This document shows, one piece after another, positions 7,742 through 15,071 of a DNA stretch of 21,355 nt. This DNA comes from Candidatus Aerophobota bacterium (lineage in GTDB: Bacteria; Aerophobota; Aerophobia; Aerophobales; B3-G15). The stretch is taken from contig DRTT01000100.1 in assembly GCA_011372105.1 (NCBI GenBank), positions 1 through 21,355 of the forward strand. Reading direction: 5' to 3'. Numbering within the stretch: position 1 is the stretch's first letter; the number at the start of each line of letters is the position of its first letter. A program made the position numbers and the translations under genes. The notes below the pieces were generated by a model. It did not search any database. It saw nothing but the letters and a program-made list of their open reading frames with translations, and was not told the DNA's origin.

Positions 7742-9037
7742 TTAGTTTATCCCCACTCTCTCCATGATTTTATCAACATACCTTAGATAATATTTTATAT
7801 CAAAAAGCTCTTCTATTTCCTCTTTTTTAAGATATCTTCCAATTTCAGGGTCTTTCAGAATAGTTTCCTTGAAATCCTTTTCCTCCTCCCATACCCTCAT
7901 GGCATTTTTTTGAACAATCTCATAAGCTCTGTCCCGGGAAAGCCCCTTTTCCACAAGTTTAAGCATTATCCTTTGGGAAAAGAAAATCCCCCTTGAGAGT
8001 TTGAGATTTTTCTCCATATTTTCAGGATAAACACGCAGATTCTCCATAACCTGAGTAAATTTTTTTAACATGTAATCTATAAGAATTGTTGAGTCAGGAA
8101 AAATAACTCTTTCACAGGAGGAGTGAGATATATCTCTCTCTCCCCAGAGAGCAATATTTTCAAGAGAGGCCTGAAGATTGGACCTTAAAAGTCTTGCAAG
8201 GCCACAGATTCTTTCACAGATTATAGGATTTTTTTTATGAGGCATAGCGGAGGAACCTCTTTGCTTTTTACCAAACCCCTCTTCTATCTCTCTTATTTCT
8301 GTTCGGTGAAGTCCTCTTATTTCCACGCAGAACTTCTCAAGAGAGGAGGCAAGGATAGCAAGAGTTGCAAGGTAAAAAGCATGTCTGTCTCTTTGAACTA
8401 TTTGATTTGATACAGGGCAGGGTTTAAGTCCGAGTTTTTCACATACCCACTTTTCCACCTCTGGATTAAGATGAGCATAAGTTCCAACTGCTCCTGATAT
8501 TTTTCCATAGGCTATATCCTCTGCTGCTCTTTTTACCCTCTCAAGGTTTCTTTTTATTTCTTCATACCAGAGGGTAAATTTTAATCCAAGGGTTATAGGT
8601 TCGGCATGAACTCCGTGGGTTCTTCCCATCATAACTACATCTTTATACAAAAGAGCCTTTTCTTTTAAAACTTCAAGGAGCCTTTCCAGGTCTTTTATAA
8701 TTATCTGGGATGCTCTTTTGATCTGGACAGCAAGAGCGGTATCTAAAATATCTGAAGAAGTAAGACCAAGATGGATATATCTTGAGGAAGGTCCAATATT
8801 TTCTGAAAGGTTAATTAAGAAGGCTATAACATCATGTCTTACCTCTTTTTCTATTTCCTTTATTTTTTCTATATCAAACCTTGCCCTTGTCTTAATTTCT
8901 TTTAAGTCCTCAGGGGGGATTTTTCCAAGTTTTGCCCAGGCCTCACATGCAAGAATTTCTATCTCAAGCCATATTTTAAATTTTTCCTCCTCTTCCCATA
9001 TCTTTCCCATCTCAGGTAAGGTGTAGCGAGGAATCAT
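7742..9037 (-). CDS. purB: Adenylosuccinate lyase
   Basis: A 431-residue member of the fumarase/aspartase superfamily. The true start is the ATG at 9037, because the protein then begins [14 protein letters not shown], the standard PurB N-terminus, and GAGGAGG lies about 6 bases upstream; the longer open frame to 9082 is spurious. Catalytic residues match those of the B. subtilis type: H68 in VRHDV, H141 in [10 protein letters not shown] (138-147) and S263 in the signature loop [11 protein letters not shown] (261-271). The enzyme cleaves succinylaminoimidazolecarboxamide ribotide and adenylosuccinate, releasing fumarate in purine synthesis. The ATG overlaps the argG stop (ATGA) and its ribosome-binding site lies within the last argG codons. 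It occupies the position where argH, a homologous lyase, is often found, but the MPHKKNP loop (ArgH has MPQKKNPD) and the N-terminus identify PurB. Confidence 0.96.
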   Translation of the reverse strand: MIPRYTLPEMGKIWEEEEKFKIWLEIEILACEAWAKLGKIPPEDLKEIKTRARFDIEKIKEIEKEVRHDVIAFLINLSENIGPSSRYIHLGLTSSDILDTALAVQIKRASQIIIKDLERLLEVLKEKALLYKDVVMMGRTHGVHAEPITLGLKFTLWYEEIKRNLERVKRAAEDIAYGKISGAVGTYAHLNPEVEKWVCEKLGLKPCPVSNQIVQRDRHAFYLATLAILASSLEKFCVEIRGLHRTEIREIEEGFGKKQRGSSAMPHKKNPIICERICGLARLLRSNLQASLENIALWGERDISHSSCERVIFPDSTILIDYMLKKFTQVMENLRVYPENMEKNLKLSRGIFFSQRIMLKLVEKGLSRDRAYEIVQKNAMRVWEEEKDFKETILKDPEIGRYLKKEEIEELFDIKYYLRYVDKIMERVGIN

Positions 9038-10239
9038 TTCTTCCTCCTCATATTTGCAAAAGTTACAACAGGAAGTCCCCATATTTTTATAAAACCTGAA
9101 GATGCCTTCTGGTCAAATATGTCTTCTTTGGTGTATGTGGCAAGCTTTGTGTCATAGAGAGAGAAAGGGGATTTTCTTCCCACAACTTCGCATAAGCCTT
9201 TAAAAAGTTTCACCCTGACACATCCTGTAACATATTTCTGGGTTTCCTCAATAAACCTGTCCATAGCCTCGCGCAAAGGTGAATACCACAGCCCATAGTA
9301 AATAATTTCTGCGTATTTTTGGGAAATTAGTGGCTTAAAGTGAAAAGTTTCTCTGTCAAGAGTGAGGCTCTCAAGCTCTCTGTGGGCTTTGTGGAGGATT
9401 GTTGCAGCAGGTGCCTCATATACCTCTCTTGACTTTATCCCCACGAGTCTGTTTTCCATCATGTCAATTCTTCCAACGCCATTTTCTCCCCCCACCTTAT
9501 TTAAGGTTTCTATAAGTTTTACAAGAGGATATTTTTCTCCGTTTATTCCCACAGGCACACCTTTTTCAAATTCAATCTCAAGATAAGAAGGCTTATCTGG
9601 AGTCTCCTCCAGATGCTTTGTAATTTGAAAACTATCTGAAGGTGGCTCTTGCCAGGGGTCCTCAAGAGGTCCACACTCTATGCTTATCCCCCAGAGATTG
9701 CGGTCAATTGAGTAAGGGGAACTTTTTTTTATTTCTACAGGAATTTTGTTTTTCTTTGCATATTCTATTTCCTCTTCTCTGGAGGTAAATTCCCATTCTC
9801 TCACAGGAGCAATAATTTCAATTTCAGGGTTTAGTGCTCTTGCTGTAACCTCAAATCTCACCTGATCGTTACCTTTTCCCGTGCATCCATGGGCAATAGC
9901 TTCTGCCCCTTCCTTTTCTGCTATTTTTACAAGTTCTTTTGCAATAAGGGGTCTTGCAAGGGCAGTTGCAAGGGGATATTTTCCCTCATAAAGAGCTCCT
10001 GCTTTTAAGGCAGGAAGGATGTAATCCCTTGCAAACTCCTCTTTTAAGTCTTTAACATAAGCACGAATTGCACCTGTTTTTTCTGCTTTTTCTTTTATCT
10101 TCTCCAGTATCTCTCCCTGACCAAGGTCCGCGGTAAATGTTATAACCTCAGCATTGTGTTTTTCTTTCAGCCAGTGAAGTATAACTGACGTATCAAGCCC
10201 TCCTGAGTAAGCAAGAACTATTTTTTTATTTTTTCTCAT
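9034..10239 (-). CDS. argG: Argininosuccinate synthase
   Basis: A 401-residue protein, the usual length of the enzyme. AYSGGLDTS (10-18) is the ATP-pyrophosphatase loop and [13 protein letters not shown] (about 118-130) the conserved citrulline/aspartate-binding region. ECGPLEDPW in the middle and [22 protein letters not shown] further on are also family hallmarks. It joins citrulline and aspartate at the cost of ATP to AMP and pyrophosphate, the next-to-last step of arginine synthesis. The ATG lies 3 bases after the nfi stop and its ribosome-binding region (AAGGTGG) overlaps the nfi end. The stop overlaps purB. The ornithine carbamoyltransferase gene is two genes upstream in the same cluster; the last-step lyase argH is not in this window. 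Confidence 0.97.
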   Translation of the reverse strand: MRKNKKIVLAYSGGLDTSVILHWLKEKHNAEVITFTADLGQGEILEKIKEKAEKTGAIRAYVKDLKEEFARDYILPALKAGALYEGKYPLATALARPLIAKELVKIAEKEGAEAIAHGCTGKGNDQVRFEVTARALNPEIEIIAPVREWEFTSREEEIEYAKKNKIPVEIKKSSPYSIDRNLWGISIECGPLEDPWQEPPSDSFQITKHLEETPDKPSYLEIEFEKGVPVGINGEKYPLVKLIETLNKVGGENGVGRIDMMENRLVGIKSREVYEAPAATILHKAHRELESLTLDRETFHFKPLISQKYAEIIYYGLWYSPLREAMDRFIEETQKYVTGCVRVKLFKGLCEVVGRKSPFSLYDTKLATYTKEDIFDQKASSGFIKIWGLPVVTFANMRRKK

Positions 10240-10242
10240 TTC

Positions 10243-10917
10243 TTACACCACCTTTTTTAATTTATTTACAAAGATATGTGCAATACGCAAAGGCTCGGGA
10301 ATTTTGTAACCTCTGCAAACAGATATTATAACTTTCAATGCGGTTTCAAAATCAATTAAATTACCCGGTGAGATATACAAAGGGCGGGTGTTCTTTTTTA
10401 CCCTCACAGCATAACCTATCATTTCTCCTCCATCGTAAAGGGGCTTTATAACACCTTCCTTGTTTTCTAAAGGTTCGTGATTTCCCGAAAGTCTTTTTTT
10501 TGCACACCCAACGGAGGCAATTCCAAAGTATATACCAAGATGTGTGGCAATACCCATTCTTCGTGGATGAGCTATTCCCTGTCCATCAAAGAGCAATATA
10601 TCAACATCTTCATCTATTTTCTCCAGAGCCTCAATAATACAGGGTCCCTCTCTGAAGGATAAAAATCCTGGAATATAAGGGAAATTGACCTCTCTTATAG
10701 AGAAGCTTTCCTTTGTTATCCTCAGGTCAGGGTAACTAAAAACGCAAACTCCCGCTATTGCCTTCTCATTTTTATAAGCTACGTCCACTGCTCCTATTTT
10801 CCCTATTTTACTTAAATTTAATCTTCCTTGAAGACAGATTTTCTTTCTCAACTCCTCCTGAATGTTTAAAGCTTCTTCAAGAGTTACCTGCCAGGGATGA
10901 GAAAGCACAGGTTTCAT
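10243..10917 (-). CDS. nfi: Endonuclease V (deoxyinosine 3' endonuclease)
   Basis: A 224-residue protein with all family motifs in order: GAVDVAY (42-48, metal ligand D45), FPYIPGFLSFREGP (79-92, with the strand-separating PYIPG wedge and E90), DGQGIAHPRRMG (111-122, D111 and H117), SVGCAKKRL (135-143, catalytic lysine) and SPGN near residue 188. Endonuclease V nicks DNA (or RNA in some lineages) one phosphate 3' of inosine, starting repair of deaminated adenine. It lies between argF and argG with gaps of 1 and 3 bases, so it is cotranscribed with arginine genes, an unusual location that is probably not functional coupling. AGGA sits 5 bases before the ATG. Confidence 0.96.
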   Translation of the reverse strand: MKPVLSHPWQVTLEEALNIQEELRKKICLQGRLNLSKIGKIGAVDVAYKNEKAIAGVCVFSYPDLRITKESFSIREVNFPYIPGFLSFREGPCIIEALEKIDEDVDILLFDGQGIAHPRRMGIATHLGIYFGIASVGCAKKRLSGNHEPLENKEGVIKPLYDGGEMIGYAVRVKKNTRPLYISPGNLIDFETALKVIISVCRGYKIPEPLRIAHIFVNKLKKVV

Positions 10918-10918
10918 T

Positions 10919-11809
10919 TTATCCTAAAAGTTTAACAAGAAGGGCTTTCTGAGTGTGGAGTCTGTTTTCTGCCTGTTCCCATACGATGCTGTTTTTGCTA
11001 TCAATAACCTCGTCCGTTATTTCTTCACCCCTGTGTGCAGGAAGACAGTGCATAACAAGAGCATCTTTTTTAGCAAGTGATAAAAGCGAGGTGTTTATTT
11101 GATAGGGCTTGAAAATTTTTTCTCTCTTTTCTTTTTCCTCCTCTTTTCCCATGCTAACCCATACATCAGTGTAAACAATGTCAGCATCTTTTACTGCTTC
11201 CTCGGGACTTGTAATTATTCTTATTTTGGTCCCTTTTATCTTTTCAAGAATAAGAGGGTGGGGTCTGTATTCCTCGGGAGTTGCAACCACCATCTGAATT
11301 CCAAGTTTTGCAGCTCCTAATATTAGAGAATGACAGACATTGTTTCCATCTCCAACATAGGCAAATTTTATATCTTCGTTGAGCTTCCCTTTTTTCCAGA
11401 GAGTGTAATAGTCAGAAAGTGCCTGACAGGGATGCAGAAAATCAGTGAGAGCATTTATTACAGGGACAGAGGAGTTTAAAGCAAACCTTTCCACTTTTTC
11501 CTGTTCAAAGGTCCTTATAACAACTGCCTGAACATATCTTGACATTACTCTTGCCGTATCTTCCAAGCTCTCGTTTTTTCCAAGATGAATGTCTTTTAAA
11601 GATAAGAAAATAGGGAAAGCCCCAAGCTGGTAAGCTCCCACCTCAAAGGAGAGTCTTGTTCTTGTCGAGGGTTTTTCAAAGATTAAAGCAATACTTTTCC
11701 CTTTTAAAGGTTGTGAGGAAAAGTTTTCCTTAAGTTTTTCTGTTAAATTGAAAATGTCGTATATTTCCTGAGGTGTTAAGTCCCAGATAGAGATAAAATC
11801 CTTTTTCAT
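10919..11809 (-). CDS. argF: Ornithine carbamoyltransferase
   Basis: A 296-residue transcarbamoylase with the carbamoyl-phosphate loop STRTR (48-52), HPCQ (126-129), DGNNV (154-158), and the ornithine-specific DVWVSMG (215-221) and HCLPAHRGEEI (254-264). The SMG and HCLP motifs separate it from aspartate carbamoyltransferase. It converts ornithine and carbamoyl phosphate to citrulline in the cytoplasm. The ATG overlaps the gatB stop in ATGA, with GGAGGAA about 7 bases upstream. It is one base from nfi and two genes before argG. Anabolic use is inferred from the neighbouring argG; no arginine deiminase or carbamate kinase gene is present to suggest the catabolic pathway. Confidence 0.97.
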   Translation of the reverse strand: MKKDFISIWDLTPQEIYDIFNLTEKLKENFSSQPLKGKSIALIFEKPSTRTRLSFEVGAYQLGAFPIFLSLKDIHLGKNESLEDTARVMSRYVQAVVIRTFEQEKVERFALNSSVPVINALTDFLHPCQALSDYYTLWKKGKLNEDIKFAYVGDGNNVCHSLILGAAKLGIQMVVATPEEYRPHPLILEKIKGTKIRIITSPEEAVKDADIVYTDVWVSMGKEEEKEKREKIFKPYQINTSLLSLAKKDALVMHCLPAHRGEEITDEVIDSKNSIVWEQAENRLHTQKALLVKLLG

Positions 11810-13254
11810 AAAGTTTCCTCCGAAATTTCCCTTAGTTTTTTCTCAATCAGTTTGTTTGCAAGTTGAGGGTTGGCTTTTCCTTTTGTTTTTCTCATCATCT
11901 GACCCACAAGAAACTTCATAGCCTGAGATTTACCTTTTTTCCAATCGTTTACCGCTTTTGGATTTTCTTTTATCACCTCTTTTGCTACCTCTTCAAGGCT
12001 TTTCTCATCGCTTATCTGTCTTAATCCCTTCTCCTCTATTATTTGAAATGCCCCCTTACCTGTTTTAAACATCTCCTCCATTACCTGTTTTGCCATATTT
12101 ATGCTTAAGGTTCCTTTTTCTATCTCTGAGAGAAGTTCGCAGGTTGCAGCAGGGCTTATTTTAATTTGCTCTTTTCTTTCCTGTTTTATAAGCCTCATGA
12201 AATCCCCCATTATCCAGTTGCTCACCACCTTTGGTTTTGGGAAAAATTTTACACATTCCTCAAAATAGTCTGCTATTTCCCTTGATTCAGTAAGTACCTT
12301 TGCGTCATATTCAGGAAGTCCATATTGTCTGACAAAGCGTTTAAATCTTTTTTGGGGAAGCTCGGGCAGAGTTGACTTTAACCTTTCTATCCAGTTATCA
12401 TCTATTAAAAGGGGAGGAAGATCAGGTTCCGGGAAATACCTGTAGTCATGGGCTTCTTCTTTTCCTCTCATACTGAAGGTTTTCTTTTTCTTGGGGTCCC
12501 AGTATCTTGTCTCCTGCACAATTTTTTCCCCTTTTGCAAGAAGCTCTGCCTGCCTTTTTATCTCTGCCTTAAGTCCTTCCCTTATTTCCTTAAATGAATT
12601 CATATTCTTAAGTTCTGTTTTGGTTCCCATCTTCCCCTCTTTCCCAAGTGAAATATTAGCATCACACCGTAAGGAACCCTCTTCCATATTACAGTCACTT
12701 ACACCAAGATAACGCAGTATCCGGCGCAGGTTAACAAGGTATTCATGGGCTTCCTCCGGGGAACTAATCTCAGGTTTTGAGACTATCTCTATAAGAGGTA
12801 TCCCTGCTCTATTGTAATCAACAAAACTTGAGTCTTTGTCCTTTTCAGTTTCTCCGTGGATAAGTTTTCCTGCATCTTCTTCAAGATGTATTCTCTGGAT
12901 TCCTATTTTTTTAACTTTTCCATTTATATTAATCTCCACCCACCCGCCGGTGGCAAGAGGCTCCTCATACTGGGATATCTGATAATTTTTGGGAAGATCC
13001 GGGTAGTAGTAATTTTTCCTTGCAAAGCGACAATTTTTGTTTATTTGGGAATTTAAAGCAAGAGCGGTAATTATCGCAAAGTCCACTGCCTTTTTGTTTA
13101 TAACAGGTAAAACTCCGGGAAGTCCAAGACAAACAGGACAGGTTTGAGTATTGGGAGGAGCACCGAACTTTGTTTTGCATCCACAGAAAAGTTTACTTTG
13201 TGTGGAAAGCTCCACATGCACTTCAAGGCCGATGTACACTGTATATTTTTCCAT
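11806..13254 (-). CDS. gatB: Aspartyl/glutamyl-tRNA amidotransferase subunit B
   Basis: A 482-residue protein, normal GatB length. The cradle domain starts with YIGLEVHVEL (7-16) and has a four-cysteine zinc site, C24/C26 and C39/C42. HLEEDAGKLIHG and MEEGSLRCDANIS are family hallmarks. The C-terminal helical and YqeY-like tail (about 330-482) binds the tRNA elbow. GatB activates and amidates mis-charged Glu-tRNA(Gln) or Asp-tRNA(Asn), using ammonia channelled from GatA; GatA and GatC must be elsewhere. The presence of the gene suggests the organism makes at least one of these amide tRNAs indirectly. The ATG lies 4 bases after the amrS stop with GGGAG upstream, and the stop overlaps argF. Confidence 0.97.
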   Translation of the reverse strand: MEKYTVYIGLEVHVELSTQSKLFCGCKTKFGAPPNTQTCPVCLGLPGVLPVINKKAVDFAIITALALNSQINKNCRFARKNYYYPDLPKNYQISQYEEPLATGGWVEININGKVKKIGIQRIHLEEDAGKLIHGETEKDKDSSFVDYNRAGIPLIEIVSKPEISSPEEAHEYLVNLRRILRYLGVSDCNMEEGSLRCDANISLGKEGKMGTKTELKNMNSFKEIREGLKAEIKRQAELLAKGEKIVQETRYWDPKKKKTFSMRGKEEAHDYRYFPEPDLPPLLIDDNWIERLKSTLPELPQKRFKRFVRQYGLPEYDAKVLTESREIADYFEECVKFFPKPKVVSNWIMGDFMRLIKQERKEQIKISPAATCELLSEIEKGTLSINMAKQVMEEMFKTGKGAFQIIEEKGLRQISDEKSLEEVAKEVIKENPKAVNDWKKGKSQAMKFLVGQMMRKTKGKANPQLANKLIEKKLREISEETL

Positions 13255-13258
13255 TTTT

Positions 13259-14278
13259 CTACTCCCAAACTCCTTCTATTTCTGTTTTACAGAATCTACA
13301 TCTTCCCTCTTTTATATCCACCCTTTCAACCCGAAAGCCGCTTCTTTTTATTATAATTTTCCCGCAATTTGGACAGAAAGTATTTTCAGTTTCCTCTCCT
13401 GGTACATTACCAATGTAGATGTATTTTAAGCCCACCTTTTTACCTATTTTTATTGCTTTTTTTAAAGTTTCAACAGGTGTTGGAGGATAGTGTTGCATTT
13501 TATAAGCAGGATAAAACCGGGAAACATGCCAGGGAATACCCTCATCAATACTTGCTATAAATTCTGCTATAGCCTTAAATTCCTCATCTGTATCATTTAA
13601 CCCCGGTATAACAAGGGTGGTTACCTCCACCCATATTCCTAATTTTTTCATAAGTTTTATGGTGTCAAGGACAGGTTCAAGCCTTGCGCCACATATTTTC
13701 CTGTAAAATTCCTCTTTAATTGACTTAAGATCAACATTGGCTCCATCAAGGAAGGGAGATATTTCCTCAAGCGCAGAGGGCATAATGTAACCATTGGTGA
13801 CGAATACATTTTTTATACCCTCCTGATGAGAAAGTCTGCAGGTATCAAAGGCATACTCGTAGAAAATGGTGGGTTCTGTATAAGTATAGGCAATGATTTT
13901 TGCGCCCCCTTTTTTTGTAAGTTTTAGTATCTTTTCTGGAGATATGTTTTCTCCTGGAATTTCTCTACTTTTTTTGGGCAGTTGTGATATGGTATAGTTT
14001 TGACAGTTGAGGCAGCTTAAGTTGCATCCTCCTGTAGCAAAAGAAAAAGCATCCTCTCCTGGTAAAAAGTGGTAAAGTGGTTTTTTTTCAATAGGGTCGA
14101 CTCCCCAGGATACAGCCTTTCCATAGACAAGTGAAAAAAGAACACCATCTCTGTTTTCCCTCACTCCACATATCCCTCTTTTACCAGAGTTGATAATGCA
14201 CTGATGAGGGCATAAGAGACAGTTTACCTTTTTTTCTTCAAGCTTTTTGTAAAATCTTGCCTCTATCATTTTCTTCAT
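13259..14278 (-). CDS. amrS: AmrS-type radical SAM enzyme (AmmeMemoRadiSam system)
   Basis: A radical SAM protein of up to 339 residues. An N-terminal cysteine cluster, C20-x2-C23-x3-C27, plus C37 precedes the radical SAM motif GGCNLSCLNCQNY (83-95; C85-x3-C89-x2-C92). AYTYTEPTIFYEY, LDGANVDLKS and HVSRFYPAYKM are typical of AmrS/PflA-like proteins. A C-terminal zinc ribbon (CPNCG, then CRFC) ends the protein. The family accompanies AmrA and Memo homologues and its reaction is not established; neither partner is in the window. It is the first gene of the minus-strand cluster. The start is ambiguous. ATG at 14278 has AGG immediately adjacent, whereas ATG at 14269 (residue 4) has AGGA with about 8 bases of spacing and fits better with the predicted transcription start near 14279. 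Confidence 0.9.
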   Translation of the reverse strand: MKKMIEARFYKKLEEKKVNCLLCPHQCIINSGKRGICGVRENRDGVLFSLVYGKAVSWGVDPIEKKPLYHFLPGEDAFSFATGGCNLSCLNCQNYTISQLPKKSREIPGENISPEKILKLTKKGGAKIIAYTYTEPTIFYEYAFDTCRLSHQEGIKNVFVTNGYIMPSALEEISPFLDGANVDLKSIKEEFYRKICGARLEPVLDTIKLMKKLGIWVEVTTLVIPGLNDTDEEFKAIAEFIASIDEGIPWHVSRFYPAYKMQHYPPTPVETLKKAIKIGKKVGLKYIYIGNVPGEETENTFCPNCGKIIIKRSGFRVERVDIKEGRCRFCKTEIEGVWE

Positions 14279-14284
14279 CCTACC

Positions 14285-14314
14285 ATAATAAAAGAGAAAG
14301 CTTTGTCAAGCCAA
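14285..14314 (-). promoter_or_regulatory. Predicted promoter of the amrS-gatB-argF cluster
   Basis: On the minus strand TTGGCT (14314-14309, 4 of 6) and TATTAT (14290-14285, 5 of 6) are separated by 18 bases. A perfect TTGACA (14309-14304) overlaps this -35 but is only 13 bases from TATTAT, too close for a standard promoter. Transcription would start near 14279, giving a very short or absent leader before amrS. This is the only intergenic region upstream of the cluster. Confidence 0.4.
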
Positions 14315-14328
14315 CTTTTAAGCTTGAC
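14305..14328. promoter_or_regulatory. Palindrome between divergent promoters (candidate operator)
   Basis: GTCAAGC (14305-14311) and GCTTGAC (14322-14328) are perfect 7-base inverted repeats around a 10-base spacer. The right arm contains most of the -35 box of the grpE promoter, and the left arm overlaps the -35 region of the amrS promoter on the other strand. A dimeric repressor bound here would cover both. It does not resemble the CIRCE element bound by HrcA. Confidence 0.45.
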
Positions 14329-14352
14329 TTTACCCACTTTTTTTCTAAGAAT
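14324..14352 (+). promoter_or_regulatory. Predicted promoter of the grpE-dnaK-dnaJ operon
   Basis: TTGACT (14324-14329, 5 of 6) and AAGAAT (14347-14352, 4 of 6) lie 17 bases apart. The expected start near 14359 leaves about 30 bases of leader with GAGGTT (14375-14380) as ribosome-binding site. A second inverted repeat, AATTAAAC-TTA-GCTTAATT (14350-14368, one mismatch), begins inside the -10 box and runs across the expected start. The -10 match is modest. Confidence 0.4.
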
Positions 14353-14388
14353 TAAACTTAGCTTAATTTGCAGTGAGGTTAAAAAGCC

Positions 14389-15039
14389 ATGAGTGAGGGT
14401 AAAAGAGTAAGTTACAAAAACAAGTATCTTGAAGCACAAAAGGAGCTTTCTTTGAAGGAGGAAATGATAAAGAAATTAAAAGAGGAGCTTTCCTCTTTGA
14501 AAAATAAATTTGAAGAGGTAAAAAGAGAGGCAGAGGCCTCGGATAAGGAGGCAGAGGAGTATCTTGATCATTTGAAGAGGTTAAAGGCAGAATTTGAAAA
14601 TTACAAGAAAAGAATGGTTAAGGAAAGACAGCAAATTGTGAACTGGGCCATAGAGGATTTAATAAAGGAATTTTTGCCTGTTCTTGACGATCTTGAAAGA
14701 GCTATTGATTCTGCTAAGGTTTCCCAGGATTTTTCCTCTCTTCTTGAAGGAATTAAAATGGTCTATGACCATTTCAGGCAGATTTTGAAAAAAAAGGGTA
14801 TTGAGGAAATATCTGCTGAAGGTGAGGAATTTGACCCTCACCTTCACGAGGCAATTATGAGGATAGAATCAGATGAACATCCTGACAATATTGTGGTAGA
14901 AGAAATGCGCAAGGGTTATAAGTTTAAGGATAAGGTGTTGCGTCCTGCTATGGTTAAAGTTAACAAAAGAAAAAAAACTTCCCCGGATTCTGACTTTCCT
15001 GAACCTTCCCAAGGGAAGGAGGAGGGGTCAGAATCTTAA
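14389..15039 (+). CDS. grpE: Nucleotide exchange factor GrpE
   Basis: A 216-residue protein. A long charged coiled coil (about 10-80) leads to the NYKKRM segment (71-76) and the four-helix/beta-wing head. EFDPHLHEAI (147-156) and GYKFKDKVLRPAMVKV (176-191) form the family signature. GrpE dimers release ADP from DnaK, and the long coiled coil acts as a temperature sensor in characterised members. It is the first gene of the chaperone operon; no hrcA precedes it. GAGGTT stands 8 bases before the ATG. The last 18 or so codons (acidic, Pro/Ser/Gly-rich) are outside the conserved fold and coincide with a strong hairpin at the DNA/RNA level. The dnaK gene follows after 32 bases. Confidence 0.97.
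   Translation: MSEGKRVSYKNKYLEAQKELSLKEEMIKKLKEELSSLKNKFEEVKREAEASDKEAEEYLDHLKRLKAEFENYKKRMVKERQQIVNWAIEDLIKEFLPVLDDLERAIDSAKVSQDFSSLLEGIKMVYDHFRQILKKKGIEEISAEGEEFDPHLHEAIMRIESDEHPDNIVVEEMRKGYKFKDKVLRPAMVKVNKRKKTSPDSDFPEPSQGKEEGSES
14986..15035 (+). promoter_or_regulatory. Long RNA hairpin over the 3' end of grpE
   Basis: GATTCTGAC (14986-14994) pairs perfectly with GTCAGAATC (15027-15035). Inside, TCCT (14997-15000) can pair with AGGA (15020-15023), and CCTTCCC (15004-15010) with GGGAAGG (15013-15019) around a tight AA loop. Together they give a stem of about 20 pairs with two small interruptions. The element ends 2 bases before the grpE stop. No T-run follows (the next bases are TTAAAAAA), so it is unlikely to be a simple intrinsic terminator. 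An mRNA processing or stability element between grpE and dnaK is the most likely role (inference). Confidence 0.55.
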
Positions 15040-15042
15040 AAA

Positions 15043-15066
15043 ACTTCCAAATAGTCTTAAGGAGGT
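15043..15066 (+). promoter_or_regulatory. Possible hairpin masking the dnaK ribosome-binding site
   Basis: ACTTCC (15043-15048) can form six pairs (one G-T/U wobble) with GGAGGT (15061-15066), which is the core of the very strong AAGGAGGTAA ribosome-binding site (15059-15068) located 3 bases before the dnaK ATG. The loop is 12 bases. A short, weak stem hiding the Shine-Dalgarno sequence of a heat-shock gene is what an RNA thermometer looks like, but six pairs with a large loop could also be chance. Confidence 0.35.
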
Positions 15067-15071
15067 AACCA

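Noticed and set aside
9038..9082. A 15-residue N-terminal extension of purB beginning MGTSCC
   Set aside because: PurB proteins begin at MIPRY; the ribosome-binding site and the ATGA overlap with argG mark the ATG at 9037.
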